Source: Aquirhabdus sp. | GTDB taxonomy: Bacteria > Pseudomonadota > Gammaproteobacteria > Pseudomonadales > Moraxellaceae | Assembly (NCBI GenBank): GCA_030151145.1 | Contig: JASLEL010000205.1 | Location: 1-18,264 of the forward strand | Reading direction: 5' to 3' | DNA: 18,264 nucleotides | Part shown: piece by piece, positions 15,705 to 18,264 of the stretch | Position numbering within the stretch: the stretch's first letter is position 1 | Layout: every line of letters begins with the position of its first letter | Program-made: the position numbers and the translations under genes | The notes under the pieces: generated by a model | Seen by the model: only the letters and a program-made list of their open reading frames with translations | What the model was told of the DNA's origin: nothing | The model's database searches: none

Positions 15705-15961
15705 CGTGTGGGCTCGCCTTTGAAGATAATGAATGAGTGGTGTCTAAAATGGACATAGGATAATGATAAATCACGATTGTGAATGTGTTGTTTTGCAATC
15801 ATGTGTATTTGCACTGCGCATTGCTGTTGTTTTAGCCAATTGATTGATTTGATAAATGATATCTTGAGTCTGACTGCACTATCCGTACTGGCTTTGATCA
15901 CAGCATACCGCGCCAACGTCATGACTTGCAATTCGCATGCCTGATCGACCCAGATGGCCTG
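15705..15961. other. AT-rich gap between mutY and manB
   Basis: This 257-base stretch holds no gene I would accept. It is clearly AT-richer than the genes on either side and probably carries the manB promoter, but no -35/-10 pair at proper spacing stands out. No T-tailed hairpin follows mutY. An imperfect palindrome centred on TGATCA lies at 15891-15904. Confidence 0.4.
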
Positions 15962-17038
15962 TCAGATCAGCAGTTTGCGCATGGCTTCAGGCACGCCCAA
16001 GGCCAGTGCTTCAGGGATGCTCAACCAGCGGATGGGGGCATCGGCTTGGATCAATTGTGCTTGGGCCGCTGTATCTGGTGTGGCAATGACGAGCTGAATT
16101 TGCCAATGAAAATGCGTAAAGGTATGGCGGATCTGGCGTCCGGTCACGCAATTGGGTAATCCCAGACCGGCGATCACGGCGGCGGTCTGCGTCTCATCAG
16201 CGATGTCAATCATGGGCAGGCACCACAGTCCGCCCCACAGACTATGTGGTGGGCGCTGCTGCCAGAGGGTGTGGTCACCGTCTTGCAGGAGTAGCGCGAT
16301 GGCGTAGCGGGTCGGGATGGGCTTCTTGCTGGGTTTGTAGGGGAGCTCCAGTACGCGGTCCTGCTGATAGGCCTGACAGTCGTCCTGAAACGGGCAATAC
16401 AGACACAGCGGCTTCTTGGGCGTGCAGATCGTGGCGCCCAGATCCATGATGGCCTGTGTATAGTCGTGGGTGCGGGTATGTGGCGTAAGCTGTGTGGCAA
16501 GCTGCCAGAGCTGGTCGTTAAAGGCACTTCGGGTACTGTCACCGTCCAGCGCATCAAAGCGCGAGAGCACCCGTTTGACATTGCCGTCCATGATCACGCC
16601 GTATTGGCGCAGTCCTAAAGACATGAGCGCCCCTGCGGTCGAACGACCGATGCCGGGTAGTGCGATCCAGCCTTCTAGTGTTGTTGGGAAATCTCCCTGA
16701 TCTGCCACGATCCCCGCGGCCTTGTGTAGATTGCGCGCCCGCGCATAGTAGCCCAGACCGGCCCAATAAGGCGCCACCTCATCCCATGTGGCACGCCCTA
16801 AGTCAAACACCGTCGGGAAACGCGTGATAAAGCGCTCAAAGTAGCCCAGCACAGTCTTGACCTGTGTCTGCTGTAGCATGATCTCCGACACCCAGACTTT
16901 ATAAGGGTCATCAGAGACTTGCCAAGGGAGGCCGTGGCGACCATGCACGTCAAACCACGCCAAGAGGCGCTCGGCAAAAGTGGCATGTCGAACATGCTCC
17001 GCGTGGGGAGTACGTGCAGTCAGCACTGAGTCGGTCAT
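15962..17038 (-). CDS. mutY: A/G-specific adenine DNA glycosylase
   Basis: Removes adenine mispaired with 8-oxoguanine, preventing G:C to T:A mutation. The 358-residue protein shows catalytic Glu52 in SEIMLQQTQV, the helix-hairpin-helix LPGIGRSTAGALMSLG (127-142), and Asp151 in MDGNVKRVLSR. The iron-sulfur cluster ligands are Cys205-x6-Cys212-x2-Cys215-x5-Cys221. A C-terminal NUDIX-like domain (about 240-358) that reads 8-oxoguanine follows, with PHSLWGGLWCLP and HTFTHFHWQ. The ATG at 17038 is preferred because TGGA lies six bases upstream. In-frame ATG 17062 and TTG 17068 would add residues without homology and lack a ribosome-binding site. It is divergent from thiC and unrelated to the polysaccharide genes. 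Confidence 0.97.
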   Translation of the reverse strand: MTDSVLTARTPHAEHVRHATFAERLLAWFDVHGRHGLPWQVSDDPYKVWVSEIMLQQTQVKTVLGYFERFITRFPTVFDLGRATWDEVAPYWAGLGYYARARNLHKAAGIVADQGDFPTTLEGWIALPGIGRSTAGALMSLGLRQYGVIMDGNVKRVLSRFDALDGDSTRSAFNDQLWQLATQLTPHTRTHDYTQAIMDLGATICTPKKPLCLYCPFQDDCQAYQQDRVLELPYKPSKKPIPTRYAIALLLQDGDHTLWQQRPPHSLWGGLWCLPMIDIADETQTAAVIAGLGLPNCVTGRQIRHTFTHFHWQIQLVIATPDTAAQAQLIQADAPIRWLSIPEALALGVPEAMRKLLI

Positions 17039-17040
17039 AC

Positions 17041-17063
17041 CAAATCCATACCACAAATCCATA
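17041..17063. repeat. Short tandem direct repeat at the mutY start
   Basis: CAAATCCATA occurs at 17041-17050 and again at 17054-17063, separated by CCA, immediately upstream of the mutY ATG. On the minus strand each copy presents TATGGATTTG, so the GGA that serves as ribosome-binding site is duplicated, as is a nearby ATG. It is probably a small tandem duplication. Confidence 0.6.
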
Positions 17064-17077
17064 CACAAAGATCATGC

Positions 17078-17097
17078 AAAAAATGGCGGAATCCGCC
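17078..17097 (-). terminator. Terminator-like hairpin in the mutY leader
   Basis: On the minus strand GGCGG (17097-17093) and CCGCC (17089-17085) form a 5-base-pair GC stem with an ATT loop, then A and six T residues (17083-17078). The shape is that of an intrinsic terminator, though the stem is short. It lies upstream of mutY, between divergent genes. It would therefore either attenuate mutY transcription or stop antisense transcription coming out of thiC. Confidence 0.45.
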
Positions 17098-17119
17098 TCG
17101 GGTCATGGCGTCATCGTGC

Positions 17120-17146
17120 CTGACAGGCTATAGTGTAGCGTATTCT
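17120..17146 (+). promoter_or_regulatory. Weak candidate promoter for thiC
   Basis: CTGACA (17120-17125) and TATTCT (17141-17146) lie 15 bases apart, shorter than the ideal 17. This would leave a leader of under 20 bases before the thiC ATG at 17170. TATAGT at 17129-17134 is an alternative -10. Either choice leaves no room for a TPP riboswitch. Confidence 0.28.
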
Positions 17147-17169
17147 TTTGCGTGTTTCGGATTGTTGCC

Positions 17170-18264
17170 ATGAATAGCCTAAATTCCTCCATCCCTTCGG
17201 CCCATGATCTGGAGGCGCAGGATCTGACACGGATACTGCCAGCATCACGCAAAGTCTATATTCAAGGCTCGACCCCAGACATTCAGGTCCCGATGCGCGA
17301 GATCAGCCTGACCGACACGCCGACCGGTCTGGGCGGTGAGAAAAATCCACCGGTCCTCGTCTACGATACTTCGGGTGTCTATACCGACCCGAACGTTGCC
17401 ATCGACCTGACCAAAGGTCTGCCTGATCTGCGCAGCCAGTGGATCGATGCCCGTCAGGACACCGAGAAGCTCGAGGGTCTGTCGTCCGAGTTTGGCCGTC
17501 AGCGTGCGCGTGATATCTCGACGGCATCCTTACGCTTCGCCCATATCCAGAATCCTCGCCGTGCTAAGGCCGGTGGTAATGTCAGTCAACTGCACTATGC
17601 GCGTCAGGGCATCATCACGCCTGAGATGGAATACATCGCCATCCGCGAAAACCAGCGTCAGTACGCAGGGACTGATACCCGCCAGCATGCGGGTCAGAAT
17701 TTCGGCGCCAACCTGCCACGCGAGATCACGCCTGAGTTTGTGCGTAGTGAAGTCGCCGCCGGTCGCGCCATCATCCCCGCCAATATTAATCATCCAGAAC
17801 TCGAACCGATGATCATCGGTCGTAATTTCTTGGTCAAGATCAATGCCAATATCGGCAATAGCGCGCTGGGCTCGTCGATTGAAGAAGAAGTCGCCAAGAT
17901 GACCTGGTCCACCCGCTGGGGTGCGGACACCATCATGGACCTCTCGACCGGCAAGCATATCCATGAGACGCGCGAGTGGATCATCCGTAATTCGCCCGTG
18001 CCGATTGGTACCGTGCCGATCTATCAGGCGCTGGAGAAGGTCGATGGCGTGGCTGAAGACCTGACGTGGGAGATCTTCCGCGATACACTGATCGAGCAGG
18101 CCGAGCAGGGGGTAGACTATTTCACCATCCATGCGGGCGTGCTCTTGCGCTATGTACCGCTGACCGCACAGCGCCTGACCGGTATCGTGTCGCGCGGTGG
18201 GTCCATCATGGCCAAGTGGTGCCTGTCGCATCACCGCGAGAATTTCCTCTATACGCACTTTGAG
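17170..18264 (+). CDS. thiC: Phosphomethylpyrimidine synthase ThiC (5' part)
   Basis: Radical-SAM enzyme that converts aminoimidazole ribotide into hydroxymethylpyrimidine phosphate for thiamine synthesis. The frame is open from the ATG at 17170 through the right edge, showing 365 of the usual 620-650 residues. Characteristic stretches are SRKVYIQGS, PVLVYDTSGVYTDP, LHYARQGIITPEMEYIAIREN, and NINHPELEPMIIGRNFLVKINANIG, followed by WGADTIMDLSTGKHIHETREWIIRNSPVPIGTVPIYQALEK. These are a very close match to the family. The C-terminal CxxCxxxxC cluster motif is beyond the window. A GGA lies eight bases before the ATG. It is divergent from mutY across 131 bases, in which I find no TPP riboswitch; see the findings. 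Confidence 0.98.
   Translation, partial: MNSLNSSIPSAHDLEAQDLTRILPASRKVYIQGSTPDIQVPMREISLTDTPTGLGGEKNPPVLVYDTSGVYTDPNVAIDLTKGLPDLRSQWIDARQDTEKLEGLSSEFGRQRARDISTASLRFAHIQNPRRAKAGGNVSQLHYARQGIITPEMEYIAIRENQRQYAGTDTRQHAGQNFGANLPREITPEFVRSEVAAGRAIIPANINHPELEPMIIGRNFLVKINANIGNSALGSSIEEEVAKMTWSTRWGADTIMDLSTGKHIHETREWIIRNSPVPIGTVPIYQALEKVDGVAEDLTWEIFRDTLIEQAEQGVDYFTIHAGVLLRYVPLTAQRLTGIVSRGGSIMAKWCLSHHRENFLYTHFE

Noticed and set aside
15701..15931. Small frame (TTG start, 76 codons) ending in an ATGA overlap with manB
   Set aside because: No ribosome-binding site, non-ATG start and no recognisable sequence. The overlap with the manB start is suggestive of a leader peptide but is most easily chance in an AT-rich gap.
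17530..18258. 242-codon open frame on the minus strand opposite thiC
   Set aside because: It is fully inside thiC, whose sense translation matches the family residue by residue; the antisense product resembles nothing.
1..18264. CRISPR arrays, insertion sequences, tRNA genes, toxin-antitoxin or defence genes
   Set aside because: I looked for regularly spaced repeats, transposase motifs, cloverleaf-like segments and known defence domains and saw none; every large open frame is accounted for by a housekeeping or polysaccharide gene.

Overview
The window is an ordinary bacterial chromosome segment dominated by a Wzx/Wzy-type surface polysaccharide locus (O antigen or capsule). It is flanked by housekeeping genes. 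Proteins read as gammaproteobacterial. The combination of pgi, an rmlBDAC block and a ManB/CpsG-type hexose phosphomutase next to Wzx/Wzy genes resembles Acinetobacter and other Moraxellaceae, but that assignment is from memory of such loci and is only moderately secure. GC content looks a little above half by eye, with AT-richer gaps between transcription units.

Layout. At 1-413 (+) is the 3' end of an LHPP-like HAD phosphatase. From 439 to 10324 everything is on the minus strand. In transcription order: pgi (10324-8798), wzx flippase, wzy polymerase and a GT4 glycosyltransferase form one tight unit. Then follow a zinc-ribbon-containing SDR epimerase, a serine-acetyltransferase-like O-acetyltransferase and a CgeB-like glycosyltransferase as a second unit. 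After that come a monotopic initiating sugar-phosphate transferase and a Wzz-type chain-length regulator. A 323-base gene-free gap separates pgi from the minus-strand rfbBDAC (rmlBDAC) block (14192-10648). Upstream of that is a solo manB gene with a strong intrinsic terminator at 14266-14300. Next is mutY (17038-15962), and finally the 5' two thirds of thiC on the plus strand, running off the right edge.

How the genes work together. Pgi and ManB connect central sugar phosphates to glucose-1-phosphate and mannose-1-phosphate. RmlA, B, C and D turn glucose-1-phosphate into dTDP-L-rhamnose. The epimerase probably converts this to dTDP-6-deoxy-L-talose. The initiating transferase loads the first sugar phosphate onto undecaprenyl phosphate, only two further glycosyltransferases are visible, and the acetyltransferase may decorate the unit. 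Wzx flips it, Wzy polymerises it and Wzz sets chain length. No wza/wzb/wzc export genes are in view, which leans towards LPS O antigen, though they could lie outside the window.

I found no CRISPR array, insertion sequence, tRNA, rRNA, phage gene or defence system, and no convincing wholly new system. The points most worth a second look are the zinc-ribbon epimerase, paired palindromes inside the promoter of the initiating transferase gene, the absence of a TPP riboswitch before thiC, and a terminator-like hairpin in the mutY leader.
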